Notes: generated by a model from the letters alone, not told the origin. A DNA stretch of 64,000 nt from JAMCRM01 sp035561075 (GCA_035561075.1 DATMYF010000037.1:21732-85731); one strand, 5' to 3'. Counted from the stretch's first letter, positions 26,953-36,564 are shown. Program-made: numbers and translations.

Positions 26953-29900
26953 ATGCGCTGCTTAAAGCTTCTCGTTGTCGCCTTCGCCCTTTCCGTGCCT
27001 TCCTGGAGCCAGGAATCCCGCGCCTCTATCGTGGGTCGCGTGACGGATTCCTCAGGCGCCGTCATTCCCGGCGCCACCGTCACCGCCACCAACCAGAGCA
27101 CCAATGTGCCGGTGGCGGCCCAGGCCAACGAACAGGGGAACTACCAGATTCTGTTCCTTAATCCAGGCCTGTACAAAATTTCCGTTACCGCCCAGGGTTT
27201 CAAGGGGTTCCAGCGTGGCAACATCGAGCTGCGCGTGAGCGACCGCGTGAGCCTGGACATCCCACTGGAGGTGGGCGATGTCAAAGAGACCGTGGTGGTA
27301 GTGGCGCAAACGCCGCTGCTCGAAAGCGCCTCGGCCGCTGTGGGACAGGTGATTGATAACCGCCGCGTCTCCGAGCTACCGCTGCCGCACGGCAACTCGC
27401 GCTCGCTGTTCCTGATGCTGCCGGGCGTGAATACCGGATTCGCGGACACGCTGAAATACCAGGACCCTTCGCGGCCCTCCACGATCGCGCTCTTCAGCTA
27501 TAACGGATCGCCCTTCGGCAGCACGGAGTTTACGATGGACGGGGTACCGAACACCCAGACGGCCAACTCCAGTTCCGGCTCGTCCATCTCCAACCAGCCT
27601 CCGGCGGACGCCATCCAGGAGATCAAGATGGAGACGGCCTACGATGCCAGCGTGGGCCACTCCTCGGGCGCCCACATCGCCATGGTGATGAAATCGGGCA
27701 CTAACGCGCTGCACGGCACAGGCTCTTTCTTCTACCGCAACCCGGTGCTGAACGCCAATAACTTCTTCAGCAACCGCGCCGGCACCCCTCGCGGGGAGTT
27801 CGATTACAAGCGCATCGGCTACAGTGTCAACGGGCCGGTATACATACCCAAGGTTTACAACGGGAAGAACCGTACCTTCTTCGCCTACACCTACGAGTAC
27901 ATGGACGAGAAGCCCATCGCCTTCCCCATTATCACCACGGTGCCCAGCCTGGCTGCGCGCAAGGGCGACTTCTCGTCGCTGCTGAACCTGGGCTCGATTT
28001 ACCAAATCTACGATCCGAACACCATCGCGGTGGCGCCTAACGGCCGTTACTCGCGCCAGCCGCTACCAGGCAATATCGTCCCGCAGAGCCGCATCAATCC
28101 GGTTGCGTCCAACCTGCTGAAATGGTGGCCCGAGCCCAACGCAAAGGGAACCGCCGAAGGTCTTCAGAATCTCGAGCTACTGAACCTGCCGGTACCGAAT
28201 AAGTTCCAAAACCACATTGCCCGCGTCGACCATTACGTCAGCAACAAGCAGCGAATTTACGGCCGTTACTCCCGCTATTTCAAGCGGGAAGGGAAGTATT
28301 ACGACAACCTGGGCAACGACGCCTCGGGCATGTACGCCCGCATCAAGCCGTATAACTTCGTAATCGATGATATCTACACCCCGACACCTAACATGGTGAT
28401 CGATTTTCGCTATGGCTTTCAGCGCTTTCTAATGCGCAGCAGCCAGCCCAGCGAGGGCTTCGACCTCTCCACGTTGGGGTTCGACAAGAGCCTGGTAGAC
28501 GCACTGGCCTTCCGGCCGGCTTTCGCCCGCACGCTGCCGGGCATCAATATCTCCTCCATGGAGCCGCTGTTGCGTTCGGGGCAGGAGAATTCGGCGGACA
28601 ACATCCATTCCTGGTTTGTGGACGTGAACCGCCCGACGCGTAACCACGGTTTCAAGTTCGGCGCGGACCTGCGCGTCTATCTCAAAAACCGTTTCGTGCC
28701 CGGCGAGGCCAGCGGCCGGTACACCTTTGGGACCACTTGGACCAACGGCCCGCTAGATAACAGCCCGGCGGCTCCCGGCGGGGTGGGACAGGCTATGGCC
28801 TCGTTCCTGCTCGGCCGGCCCAGCTCCGCTTATGTGGATTACAACGACAGCTATGCGGCCAAATCCACTTACTACGCGTTCTACTTACAGGACGACTGGC
28901 GCGTGCTCCCGCGGCTCACAATCACCATGGGGCTGCGTTACGAGTATGAGGGGCCGGTGACGGATCGCTACAACCGCAGCGTGCGGGGTTTCGACCCCAC
29001 AGCCGAGCTGCCCATCTCGCGCCAGGTGGAGGCCAATTACGCGGCCAGTCCGATTGCGGAGCTGCCTTCCAGTCAGTACAAGGTGCGTGGCGGTTTGTTG
29101 TTTGCCGGCGCCGGCGGCCAAAGCCGCGCCCTTTGGGAGCCGGACAGCAACAACATCGCCCCCCGCATCGGCTTCTCCTATAACCCCTTGAAGAATACGG
29201 TGCTGCGCGGCGGCTACGGCATCTTTTTCGTACCCACTGGAATCCCGGCGCAGGTGGTGCCACTCCAGACCGGATACAGCCAGAGCACCACTATGGTCTC
29301 GTCCGTCGACGGCGGCCAGACCTTCATCGCCGATTTCACTAACCCGTTCCCGACCGGCATCATCACCCCTCGCGGCAACCGCGACGGCCTCATGACGTAC
29401 GTGGGCCGCGGCGTCAGCTTCTTCGATACCAACAGGCGCGCTGCCTATAACCAGCGCTGGGACCTGCACCTTCAGCAGATCCTGCCCGGCCAGTTTCTGG
29501 TGGACTTGGGTTACGCCGGCAGCCGTGCCACCAAGCTGCTCATCAGCCGGCCGCTTTCGGGCATTCCCACGCAGTACCTGAGCCGCCTGCCGTACCGCGA
29601 CCAGCCGGTGATCGACCGTCTGTCCGCGGCGGTGCCGAACCCCTACTACCCGCTGCTACCCGGCACCAGCCTGGCGGGGATCAACACGTCCGTGGGCTCG
29701 ACACTGTGCCCTTACCCGCAGTTCGCCTGCTCGGTAAACACCATCAACAACCAGGGCTACTCGTGGTACCACAGCATGCAGTTGCGCGTGGAACGGCGCT
29801 TCGCGAACGGCTTCACCTACCTGCTGGGCTATACGTGGTCGAAGCTCATGGAGGCCACCTCTTACGCCAACGCGCTCGACCCGACCCCCTACCGCACCAT

Positions 29901-30447
29901 CTCGGCCAACGACCGCCCGCACCACATCTCGATGAGCGGCATCTACGAGCTGCCTTTCGGCCGCGGGCGCAAGTGGCTGAGTAGCGCGCCATCGCCCGTT
30001 CGCATGATCCTGGGCGACTGGCAGGCGGGCGCCATTTTCCAGGCCTGGAGCGGCCAGCCGCTCGGTTTCGGCGACGTGCCCTTCTACGGCGACATCAAGA
30101 ACATCCCGCTTTCAGCCGGCGAGCGCACCATCGACCGCTGGTTCAACACCGATGCGGGCTTCGAGAAAGCCTCCGCGAAACAGCTCAGCTATCACTATCG
30201 CACGGCCCCGTTCTATTACTCGGCGGTGCGTTCGGACATCATGAACACCTGGGACATCTCCCTGCTTAAGTACGTCAACCTGACCGAGAAAGCCAAGGTA
30301 CAGATCCGGGCGGAGGCGTTCAACGCCTTCAACCATACGAGCTTTGCCGCGCCCAATACCTCCGTCACCAGCAGCGCGTTTGGCCGGGTGACGGCGGATA
30401 TCAACCTGCCGCGTATCGTGCAGTTCGGCATTAAAGTAGTGTATTAG
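26953..30447 (+). CDS. TonB-dependent receptor with carboxypeptidase-regulatory-like N-domain
   Basis: A 1164-residue outer-membrane receptor. After a signal peptide (MRCLKLLVVAFALSVPSWSQ) come a CarboxypepD_reg-like domain (residues about 25-105, IVGRVTDSSGAVIPGATVTA), a plug (about 120-260, FTMDGVPNTQTANSS) and a long barrel ending in a hydrophobic-aromatic strand (RIVQFGIKVVY). This Oar/SusC-like form is typical of Acidobacteriota and takes up oligosaccharides or peptides with TonB energy. No SusD partner gene is next to it. The ATG at 26953 follows GAGG. It heads the plus-strand operon. Confidence 0.9.
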   Translation: MRCLKLLVVAFALSVPSWSQESRASIVGRVTDSSGAVIPGATVTATNQSTNVPVAAQANEQGNYQILFLNPGLYKISVTAQGFKGFQRGNIELRVSDRVSLDIPLEVGDVKETVVVVAQTPLLESASAAVGQVIDNRRVSELPLPHGNSRSLFLMLPGVNTGFADTLKYQDPSRPSTIALFSYNGSPFGSTEFTMDGVPNTQTANSSSGSSISNQPPADAIQEIKMETAYDASVGHSSGAHIAMVMKSGTNALHGTGSFFYRNPVLNANNFFSNRAGTPRGEFDYKRIGYSVNGPVYIPKVYNGKNRTFFAYTYEYMDEKPIAFPIITTVPSLAARKGDFSSLLNLGSIYQIYDPNTIAVAPNGRYSRQPLPGNIVPQSRINPVASNLLKWWPEPNAKGTAEGLQNLELLNLPVPNKFQNHIARVDHYVSNKQRIYGRYSRYFKREGKYYDNLGNDASGMYARIKPYNFVIDDIYTPTPNMVIDFRYGFQRFLMRSSQPSEGFDLSTLGFDKSLVDALAFRPAFARTLPGINISSMEPLLRSGQENSADNIHSWFVDVNRPTRNHGFKFGADLRVYLKNRFVPGEASGRYTFGTTWTNGPLDNSPAAPGGVGQAMASFLLGRPSSAYVDYNDSYAAKSTYYAFYLQDDWRVLPRLTITMGLRYEYEGPVTDRYNRSVRGFDPTAELPISRQVEANYAASPIAELPSSQYKVRGGLLFAGAGGQSRALWEPDSNNIAPRIGFSYNPLKNTVLRGGYGIFFVPTGIPAQVVPLQTGYSQSTTMVSSVDGGQTFIADFTNPFPTGIITPRGNRDGLMTYVGRGVSFFDTNRRAAYNQRWDLHLQQILPGQFLVDLGYAGSRATKLLISRPLSGIPTQYLSRLPYRDQPVIDRLSAAVPNPYYPLLPGTSLAGINTSVGSTLCPYPQFACSVNTINNQGYSWYHSMQLRVERRFANGFTYLLGYTWSKLMEATSYANALDPTPYRTISANDRPHHISMSGIYELPFGRGRKWLSSAPSPVRMILGDWQAGAIFQAWSGQPLGFGDVPFYGDIKNIPLSAGERTIDRWFNTDAGFEKASAKQLSYHYRTAPFYYSAVRSDIMNTWDISLLKYVNLTEKAKVQIRAEAFNAFNHTSFAAPNTSVTSSAFGRVTADINLPRIVQFGIKVVY

Positions 30448-30486
30448 TGCCTTCCGTCACTCACGGGGGCAGCGAAGGGAGTCCGA

Positions 30487-32661
30487 ATGAAACGGCGTGA
30501 ATTTCTCTGGGCCGGCGCGGCGGCTGCCGGCCTCGCCCCACATCTTGCGGCGCAGCCGGCGCGCGTGGCGAGCGCCGCTCTCGGCCGCAAGCTGATCGCG
30601 GTCCACACCATGGTGGACATGCCGGACTGGTCCGTCGATGCCGGCAAGAAGTGGAACGCACGCACGTTCATCCGCGACTGCAAGGAGGCCGGGGTCGAGA
30701 TCATCGAGCTGAAGACGAAGAACGCCATGGGGCACGCCGCCTTTCCTTTTAAGGGCCGCCCCTGCCCCGGCGATTGGACCACGGAGACTCGCGAGTTGGC
30801 CCGGCGCGAGGGCATGCCTTTCATCGCCTATTACAACGTCGGGCTGGATAACTGGATGGCACGGCAGCGCCCCGAATGGCGCTGTGTGGACCCTGCCGGC
30901 AAGGAAAAGATCGCGTTCGGGGCGTATAACTGGATGTGCCTGCGCTCGCCCTGGCGCGATCAGGTGCTGGCGGAACTGCGGCAAGTAGCGGAGGCCATCC
31001 GGCCGGAGGGTTTCTGGTTCGACCTGCTAGGCGCTCCCAATGCCTACGGAGTGGGCTCGTTCGACCCCGGCCAAGCCTGCTTCTGCCCATACTGCCGCGC
31101 GGCGTACGAAAAGACATTCAAAGAACAGCCGCCGCTGTCTTCAGACGACCCCGCGGTTCGGCTGCGGGTGAACCGCTTCGGCCACCGCGCCCGCAGCGAG
31201 ATGCTGCGCGATGCCGTGGACCTGCTGCTCTCGATCGATCCAGCCATGGTGATCGGCTACAACGGCGCGGGCATCCGCGACCTCCTGGGCGGCACTCCGC
31301 AGGACATACAGGACCGCATCGGGCTACATTCCACAGAGGCCAAGCCGCACCGCAGCATCAGCTTCACGGCGAAATCGATGTGGGCCATGGGGAAGCCTTA
31401 CCAGGTACATTCCTATGGTGGCTTCATGCGGCTGCAGCCGGGCACGGTGCAGGGCACCTGGTCGGCCTGGAACCTCATCCCTTCCTCTTACATGGAAGTT
31501 AGCGCGGCCATTGCCACCGCGCACGGCGGACGCATTTCGGCGGGGATCAATCCGCTGCCGGACGGCAGCTTCTACCCAGGGGAGTTTCGCAACCTGGCGC
31601 CCACCTTCCGCGCGGTACGCGAGCGGGAACCCTGGCTGGCGGGCCTGGAGAGCGTGCCGGATATAGCGGTGGTGTACGACCCGGTTTCGGAGTTGAGCCT
31701 GCTGCCGCTCCCCGGCCAGCGCGGTCAGCGTGTGCAGGATGAAGCCAGCGGACTGCACCACGCGCTGCTCGACAGCGGCATTCATTTCGACGTGGTCGAC
31801 ACCTCGCGGCTCAAGCCGTCGAAATACCGCACGCTGCTGGTTGGCGACGCGGTGGCGCCATCTCCGGCGCTGGGCGAGGCGCTGCGCAGCTTTGTGAATG
31901 CGGGCGGGCTGCTCATCGCCACCCATGAGACCTCTCTGCGCGACCCGGGCGGAAAGCGGCGGGACGATTTCGCCTGGGCGGACCTGCTGGGCGTGCGCTT
32001 CACCGGCGTCTCACCATTCAAAGAGGCCAACTACGGCTGGCTCAGCGAGGAGTTGCGCGGCGACGCTCCCGAATACCCCATCCTGTTCCTGACCGGCGTG
32101 CTGGAGGTGCAGTGCACCACTGCCCGTCCGTTAGCGGAGTTGGTCTATCCGGAAGGCCACCGCACGCCCGATCGCTTCACCGACGGCGAGACGGCTTACA
32201 CTCATTTCAAGACTTTCACCGGAAAACCGCTGGTCACGATTAACCGGGTGGGGAAGGGCAGCGTAATTTACATCGCGGCCCCCATCGGGCAGGAAATTGC
32301 CGCGCGCGAGGATCCCTGGTTGAAACGATTGGTGGCCTACGCGGTGCGTAAATACGGGTCCGGGCTGGCGGTGGAGGTTTCCGCCCCTCCTGGGATTCAG
32401 GTTGTCTTCGGGAGGCGAGATGCCGGCGCTACCCATGTGCTCTCGCTGGTGAATCTCTATACCGGGCTGGCTGCCTCGGGCAGCAGCATCAACCCGCAGG
32501 TGGGGCCGGTCAAAGTGGCCATTCCGCTGGGCGTCTTTCCCGCGCGGCCAAAGGCCGTGCAGGCCATCGACGCACAAGGTATGCGCTGGCGGGTGGGCCC
32601 GAAGGCGCTCGAAATCGATATCGCCAGCGTGGGGCATCATGCCCTGCTGGTGGTCACATAA
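30487..32661 (+). CDS. Tat-exported glycosidase-like protein with trimerisation-like domain
   Basis: A 724-residue protein opening with KRREFLWAGAAAAGLAP, a Tat signal. Residues about 35-340 form a TIM-barrel-like region (FWFDLLGAP strand; a CFCPYCRAAYE cysteine cluster as in other exported hydrolase-like proteins). A GATase-like/trimerisation domain follows (about 380-620, GEALRSFVNAGGLLIATHET), then a C-terminal beta domain. The family resembles the exported protein at 19930-22008. No catalytic residues can be named. It starts 39 bases after the receptor stop, within the plus-strand operon. Confidence 0.72.
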   Translation: MKRREFLWAGAAAAGLAPHLAAQPARVASAALGRKLIAVHTMVDMPDWSVDAGKKWNARTFIRDCKEAGVEIIELKTKNAMGHAAFPFKGRPCPGDWTTETRELARREGMPFIAYYNVGLDNWMARQRPEWRCVDPAGKEKIAFGAYNWMCLRSPWRDQVLAELRQVAEAIRPEGFWFDLLGAPNAYGVGSFDPGQACFCPYCRAAYEKTFKEQPPLSSDDPAVRLRVNRFGHRARSEMLRDAVDLLLSIDPAMVIGYNGAGIRDLLGGTPQDIQDRIGLHSTEAKPHRSISFTAKSMWAMGKPYQVHSYGGFMRLQPGTVQGTWSAWNLIPSSYMEVSAAIATAHGGRISAGINPLPDGSFYPGEFRNLAPTFRAVREREPWLAGLESVPDIAVVYDPVSELSLLPLPGQRGQRVQDEASGLHHALLDSGIHFDVVDTSRLKPSKYRTLLVGDAVAPSPALGEALRSFVNAGGLLIATHETSLRDPGGKRRDDFAWADLLGVRFTGVSPFKEANYGWLSEELRGDAPEYPILFLTGVLEVQCTTARPLAELVYPEGHRTPDRFTDGETAYTHFKTFTGKPLVTINRVGKGSVIYIAAPIGQEIAAREDPWLKRLVAYAVRKYGSGLAVEVSAPPGIQVVFGRRDAGATHVLSLVNLYTGLAASGSSINPQVGPVKVAIPLGVFPARPKAVQAIDAQGMRWRVGPKALEIDIASVGHHALLVVT

Positions 32662-32673
32662 GGAGGCGGGAGC

Positions 32674-33657
32674 GTGGATACAGTGCGGATCGGGCTGGTA
32701 GGCTGCGGTAGTTACGCCGTGGACCACATGCAGGCGTTCGCGACGGTGCCGGGCATAGAAGTCGCCGCTGCCTACGACCTGGAGCGCGGCCGGGCGGAGG
32801 CGCTGGCGGCTCGCTTTTCCATACCGCGGGTGTGCGGCAGCCTGGAAGAGATCTGCGGCCTGGAGAACCTGGTCGCTATCGACGTAGTGGCCACCGAGAC
32901 CGAGCACTACAGGCCGGTGATGGCCGCGCTGAAGGCGGGAAAAGAAGTTTTCGTCGAGAAGCCGCTGGCCACCGACTTGAAAGAGTGCCGTGCGATGATC
33001 GACGCCGCACGGGAACGCGACCTGATCCTCATGGTGGGGCACCTGCTGCGCTTCGAAACCAAGTACACGCTTATCAGGCAGGAGCTCGATTCCGGCCGCC
33101 TGGGCCGCATCGTTTCCATGCACGCACGCCGCAACCGTCCCAAGACGCTACTGCCGGTGTATGGCCGCACGCACCCGGTGCTCGAAAATTCCATCCACGA
33201 TATCGATCTGATGCTGTGGTATACCGGGCAGCCGGTCACGCGCGTACGCGGGTACGGCCGAAAGGCCACTGGCGGCCGGCACCACGATACCTTCTGGGGC
33301 GTGCTGGAGTTCGCCGGCGGGGCCGTGGGGGTGATCGAGACCATCTGGCTGCTGCCGCAACCCGCCGGGGTGGCACTGGACGACGCCTTCCAGTTGATTG
33401 GCACCTGCGGTGCGGCCAACCTGCAGCTTTTCCCAGGCCCACTGGCCTTCTGGCGGGAGGATGGCAGCCAGGTTCCAGACGTTTCCTATACCAGCATCCT
33501 GCGGGAGCAACTGGCGCATTTTTGCGAGTGCGTGCGCACCGGCCGGCAACCGTCGATCATCACTCCCGTGGAGGCCATGCGGGCGGTACGGGTGGCGCTG
33601 GCGCTGATCGAATCCGCCGAGGCCGGGCGCGACATCGAAATCGGCGACTGGGAGTGA
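32674..33657 (+). CDS. Gfo/Idh/MocA-family NAD(P)-dependent oxidoreductase
   Basis: A 327-residue cytoplasmic dehydrogenase for sugars, inositols or their amino/keto derivatives. The Rossmann fold starts with IGLVGCGSYAVDHMQAF. EVFVEKPLATDLKEC is the catalytic EKP motif, and HDIDLMLWYTG supplies the active-site His/Asp of the C-terminal domain. The GTG start is set by AGGAGGCGGGAG just upstream. It lies 12 bases after the glycosidase-like gene and is followed by the aminotransferase after five bases, so the pair probably oxidises and aminates or deaminates one sugar. Confidence 0.88.
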   Translation: MDTVRIGLVGCGSYAVDHMQAFATVPGIEVAAAYDLERGRAEALAARFSIPRVCGSLEEICGLENLVAIDVVATETEHYRPVMAALKAGKEVFVEKPLATDLKECRAMIDAARERDLILMVGHLLRFETKYTLIRQELDSGRLGRIVSMHARRNRPKTLLPVYGRTHPVLENSIHDIDLMLWYTGQPVTRVRGYGRKATGGRHHDTFWGVLEFAGGAVGVIETIWLLPQPAGVALDDAFQLIGTCGAANLQLFPGPLAFWREDGSQVPDVSYTSILREQLAHFCECVRTGRQPSIITPVEAMRAVRVALALIESAEAGRDIEIGDWE

Positions 33658-33662
33658 TTCCC

Positions 33663-34796
33663 ATGGGCTTAACCGGCGGTTACGTTTTCCCGCAGGCGGA
33701 GGCGGTCGCGTATCTCGATACGGCCGCGGAGGGGTTGCCGTTCCCGGGATGCGAGGAGGCGCTGGCGTGTTACTGTCGGGACAAATCGCTGGGCACGCCG
33801 GGCCGCGCCCGCATGCAGGAGACTGAGGACGAGGCGCGCGCCCTGGCCGCCAGCCTGCTGGGCGCCGAGCCGCAAAACGTGGCGCTGGTTGCCAGCGCCA
33901 GTGAGGGGCTCAACCTGCTGGCCAACTCGCTCCCCTGGCAGTCCGGCGACGAAGTGGTGCTCACGGACCTGGAGTTTCCTTCGAACGTGCTCGCGTGGCT
34001 GCGGCTGCGGGATCGCGGCGTGCACCTGCGCCTGGTCGAGACGAAGCGCGGCACCGTGTCGCCCGCCGAGTTCGCGCAGGCAATCACGCCGCACACCCGC
34101 ATGGTGACGGTTAGCCAGGTGAGCTACAAGAGCGGCACTCAGATCCGTTTCCTGCCCGCGCTGGCCGAACTGGCGCACCGCGTGGGCGCGTGTCTATGTG
34201 TGGACGCCACCCAGGCGCTGGGGCGTGTGCCGGTTTCCGTAGACGGGGTCAATTACCTGGTGGCCAGCAGCTACAAATGGCTGCTGGCGCACCACGGTGT
34301 GGCGGTAGTGTACATCTCGCCGGCCCTGCGGGACCGACTGGCGCCCGGGGCGGTGGGCTGGTACTCGGTACACGACATCTTTACCCCTGATCGCTTCACC
34401 CGTTTCGAATTGAGGCCGGGCGCGGAGGCGCTGGTCTGCGGCATGCCGAACTTCCCAAGCATATATTCGCTGCGGGCCAGCCTGCGCTACCTGCTGGAGA
34501 TCGGCCCGGCGCGGATCGATGCCGCGCTCGCCCCACTGGTACGCAAGCTGCGCGAGGGGCTCTGCGCGCTGGGGCTGGAGTTGCTGACGCCGGCCGCCCC
34601 GGAGTTCGCCTCCGGCATCGTTTCCTTCGAGCACCCCGCGTCGGAAGAGATCGGCGCGGCGCTGGCTGCACAGGGCGTGGTGGTGTGGGCGGGCGACGGC
34701 CGCGTGCGCGCCTCCGTGCACTTGTACAATCGGGAGTCCGACATCGATCGCTATCTGACGGTACTTGCATCCATACTGGAGTCACGACGTGCCTGA
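33663..34796 (+). CDS. Class V PLP-dependent aminotransferase
   Basis: A 377-residue fold-type I enzyme (cysteine desulfurase/serine-pyruvate aminotransferase class). The PLP Lys is K205 in ASSYKWLLA. D181 and Q184 (CVDATQALG) hold the pyridine ring, and SASEGLNLL binds the phosphate. No desulfurase Cys loop was seen, so an aminotransferase or aminosugar role fits better. The next gene's GTG lies inside its last codons, giving an eight-base overlap and coupled translation. Confidence 0.86.
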   Translation: MGLTGGYVFPQAEAVAYLDTAAEGLPFPGCEEALACYCRDKSLGTPGRARMQETEDEARALAASLLGAEPQNVALVASASEGLNLLANSLPWQSGDEVVLTDLEFPSNVLAWLRLRDRGVHLRLVETKRGTVSPAEFAQAITPHTRMVTVSQVSYKSGTQIRFLPALAELAHRVGACLCVDATQALGRVPVSVDGVNYLVASSYKWLLAHHGVAVVYISPALRDRLAPGAVGWYSVHDIFTPDRFTRFELRPGAEALVCGMPNFPSIYSLRASLRYLLEIGPARIDAALAPLVRKLREGLCALGLELLTPAAPEFASGIVSFEHPASEEIGAALAAQGVVVWAGDGRVRASVHLYNRESDIDRYLTVLASILESRRA

Positions 34797-35805
34797 AATC
34801 CTCACCACCGGTCTTTCCATCGTGCTGCTCGCCGGAGTCTTCCAGGGGAGTTGCCTCGTATTCGCCAAGTGGACGCGCGGTTGGGCATGGGAGAACTACT
34901 GGCTCATCTTCTCCCTGTTTGCCTACCTGATCTGCCCCTGGGCCCTGGCGCTTGCAACCGTGCCGCACCTGGGGCAGGTCTATGCCGGGGCGGGAGGCGC
35001 CGCGCTGTTTTGGGCCCTGCTGTTCGGCGTGGGTTGGGGGCTGGGCGCTCTGACCTTCGGGCTCGGAGTCGAAGCAGTTGGGCTGGCTCTGGGGTACGCC
35101 GTCATCCTCGGGGTGGCGGCGACTTCGGGAACGTTGGTGCCGCTCATAGTCAACCCGCCCGAGAACTTCTCCTGGCAGGTGGGAGCCGTCACCGGGCTGG
35201 CGCTGGCGATCATGCTAATAGGGGTGGCGGTCTGCTCGGCGGCCGGGCGGTGGAAGGAGAAGCCGGTTCATGAGGGCGGCCGCTCCTACCGCCGGGGCGT
35301 GCTCATCTGCGTGGCTTCGGGCCTGCTTTCCGCTTGCGGCAACTTCGGGTTCGCTTTCGGTGCCGGCCTTGCGGAGCGGGCGCGCGCGCTGGGTGCTTCG
35401 CCGGAATCGGCCGGCAATGTGCTCTGGGCGCTGCTCACCATCCCGGTGTTTTTGTGCAACGCGGGCTATGCCGTACGGCTGCTGCGGCGCAACCGCACGG
35501 CCGTGTCCTTCCGCAAGAGTCCCGCCTGGAACGGGCTGATGGGAATGATCATGGGCGTGACCTGGCTGGCGGGCATGGCCACCTACGGCGCCGGGGCGGG
35601 CCGCCTGGGCGCGTTGGGGACATCGCTTGGCTGGGCCATTCTGATGTCGACCATGGTGCTGGTGGCCAATGCCCTGGGCATCCTCACGGGGGAGTGGAAC
35701 GGCGCGCCGCGGCAGTCCAGGCGGCAACTTGGGGCGGGGGTCGCTATTCTGCTCCTGGCCATCGCGGTCCTGGGTTATGCCAATCACCTCCGGGCCGCGG
35801 GGTAG
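34789..35805 (+). CDS. RhaT-like sugar permease (L-rhamnose-proton symporter family)
   Basis: A 338-residue inner-membrane protein with about ten helices. VFQGSCLVFAKWTRGWAWENYWL, FGVGWGLGALTFGLGVEAVG and the internal LGYAVILG match the RhaT signature blocks. In Acidobacteriota this family occurs in many glycan loci, so the sugar need not be rhamnose. The start is GTG at 34789, preceded by GGAG. It shares eight bases with the aminotransferase. Its stop overlaps the operator upstream of the GntR gene. Confidence 0.85.
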   Translation: MPEILTTGLSIVLLAGVFQGSCLVFAKWTRGWAWENYWLIFSLFAYLICPWALALATVPHLGQVYAGAGGAALFWALLFGVGWGLGALTFGLGVEAVGLALGYAVILGVAATSGTLVPLIVNPPENFSWQVGAVTGLALAIMLIGVAVCSAAGRWKEKPVHEGGRSYRRGVLICVASGLLSACGNFGFAFGAGLAERARALGASPESAGNVLWALLTIPVFLCNAGYAVRLLRRNRTAVSFRKSPAWNGLMGMIMGVTWLAGMATYGAGAGRLGALGTSLGWAILMSTMVLVANALGILTGEWNGAPRQSRRQLGAGVAILLLAIAVLGYANHLRAAG

Positions 35806-35821
35806 TATACTGATTGCATAC
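35805..35821 (+). promoter_or_regulatory. Operator-like dyad upstream of the GntR gene
   Basis: GTATACTGATTGCATAC is the same GTATAC-N5-GYRTAC pattern found in the TonB receptor promoter. It overlaps a TATACT that can serve as a -10 box and lies eight bases before the GTG of the GntR gene. Autoregulation is therefore likely. Confidence 0.58.
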
Positions 35822-35829
35822 GAGAAAAC

Positions 35830-36492
35830 GTGTCAAGCCAATCTGTACCAACGTCTCCCGATGTGCGCCCCGATAAACAGGGCGAGGTCGATCGCATCTA
35901 CCGCCTGCTGAAAACCTGGCTCATTGAATGCAAGCTCTCGCCGGGAAACATCCTTTCCGAGGTGGATCTGGCGCGCCGGTGCGGCGCCAGTCGCACGCCG
36001 GTGCGCGAAGCGTTCAATCGTCTTGCCCAGGATGGCTGGATCACGCGTATCCGATATAAAGGTTACGTGGTCGCTCCGGTGTCGATTCGCGATCTGCTGG
36101 AACTCTATGACTACCGGAAACTCCTGGAGTGCTTCGCCGCGGAAAGGGCATCCCAGATCGCCGGTCCGGAGCAGCTAGAGGAACTCGCAGCTATTATCGC
36201 GGTTGAGCAATGCGATAATGTCGACGTGGGTGAGGTCGTCGCCGAGAACGATCTGTTCCACCTGGGAATAGCCAAGATCGCCGGCAACCAGCGCGTCTAC
36301 GATCAACTGGCGCTGACCTTGGAGTACGTCCATCGGCTCGACAAACTGTCGACGCAGAAGAGCCAGAGTTGGATTCCACACGGAGATATCCTCAGCGCGC
36401 TGCGATCCCGGAAGGCTCACGAGGCGCGCTTGGCGATGGCCGCGCATATCGACTACGCACGCGAGCGCATGCTTCAACTGCTCGCGGGGTAA
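35830..36492 (+). CDS. GntR-family regulator, FadR/FCD subfamily
   Basis: A 220-residue regulator. The N-terminal winged helix (residues about 20-85) has LSEVDLARRCGASRTPVREAFNRLAQDGW. The all-helical FCD effector domain follows with ENDLFHLGIAKIAGN and HGDILSALRSRKAHEARLAMAAHI, including His residues that bind a metal in the subfamily. Members sense acidic sugars or carboxylates. It is the last gene of the plus-strand operon, and the shared dyads at the receptor promoter and in front of this gene make it the likely repressor of the whole divergent locus. The GTG start was taken because no ATG fits the domain. Confidence 0.88.
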   Translation: MSSQSVPTSPDVRPDKQGEVDRIYRLLKTWLIECKLSPGNILSEVDLARRCGASRTPVREAFNRLAQDGWITRIRYKGYVVAPVSIRDLLELYDYRKLLECFAAERASQIAGPEQLEELAAIIAVEQCDNVDVGEVVAENDLFHLGIAKIAGNQRVYDQLALTLEYVHRLDKLSTQKSQSWIPHGDILSALRSRKAHEARLAMAAHIDYARERMLQLLAG

Positions 36493-36548
36493 GCGGCACC
36501 ACCGCCGCAGCCTGAAATTCAAATTTCAACTTCCAGCATGGCACCTGG

Positions 36549-36564
36549 GTGTACAGGTGTATAC
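36549..36564 (+). promoter_or_regulatory. Variant operator-like dyad upstream of the TonB-receptor pseudogene
   Basis: GTGTAC-AGGT-GTATAC carries the same half sites as the two dyads above, but with a four-base instead of five-base spacer. It precedes a wrecked TonB receptor and may be the decaying promoter of that gene. Confidence 0.4.
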
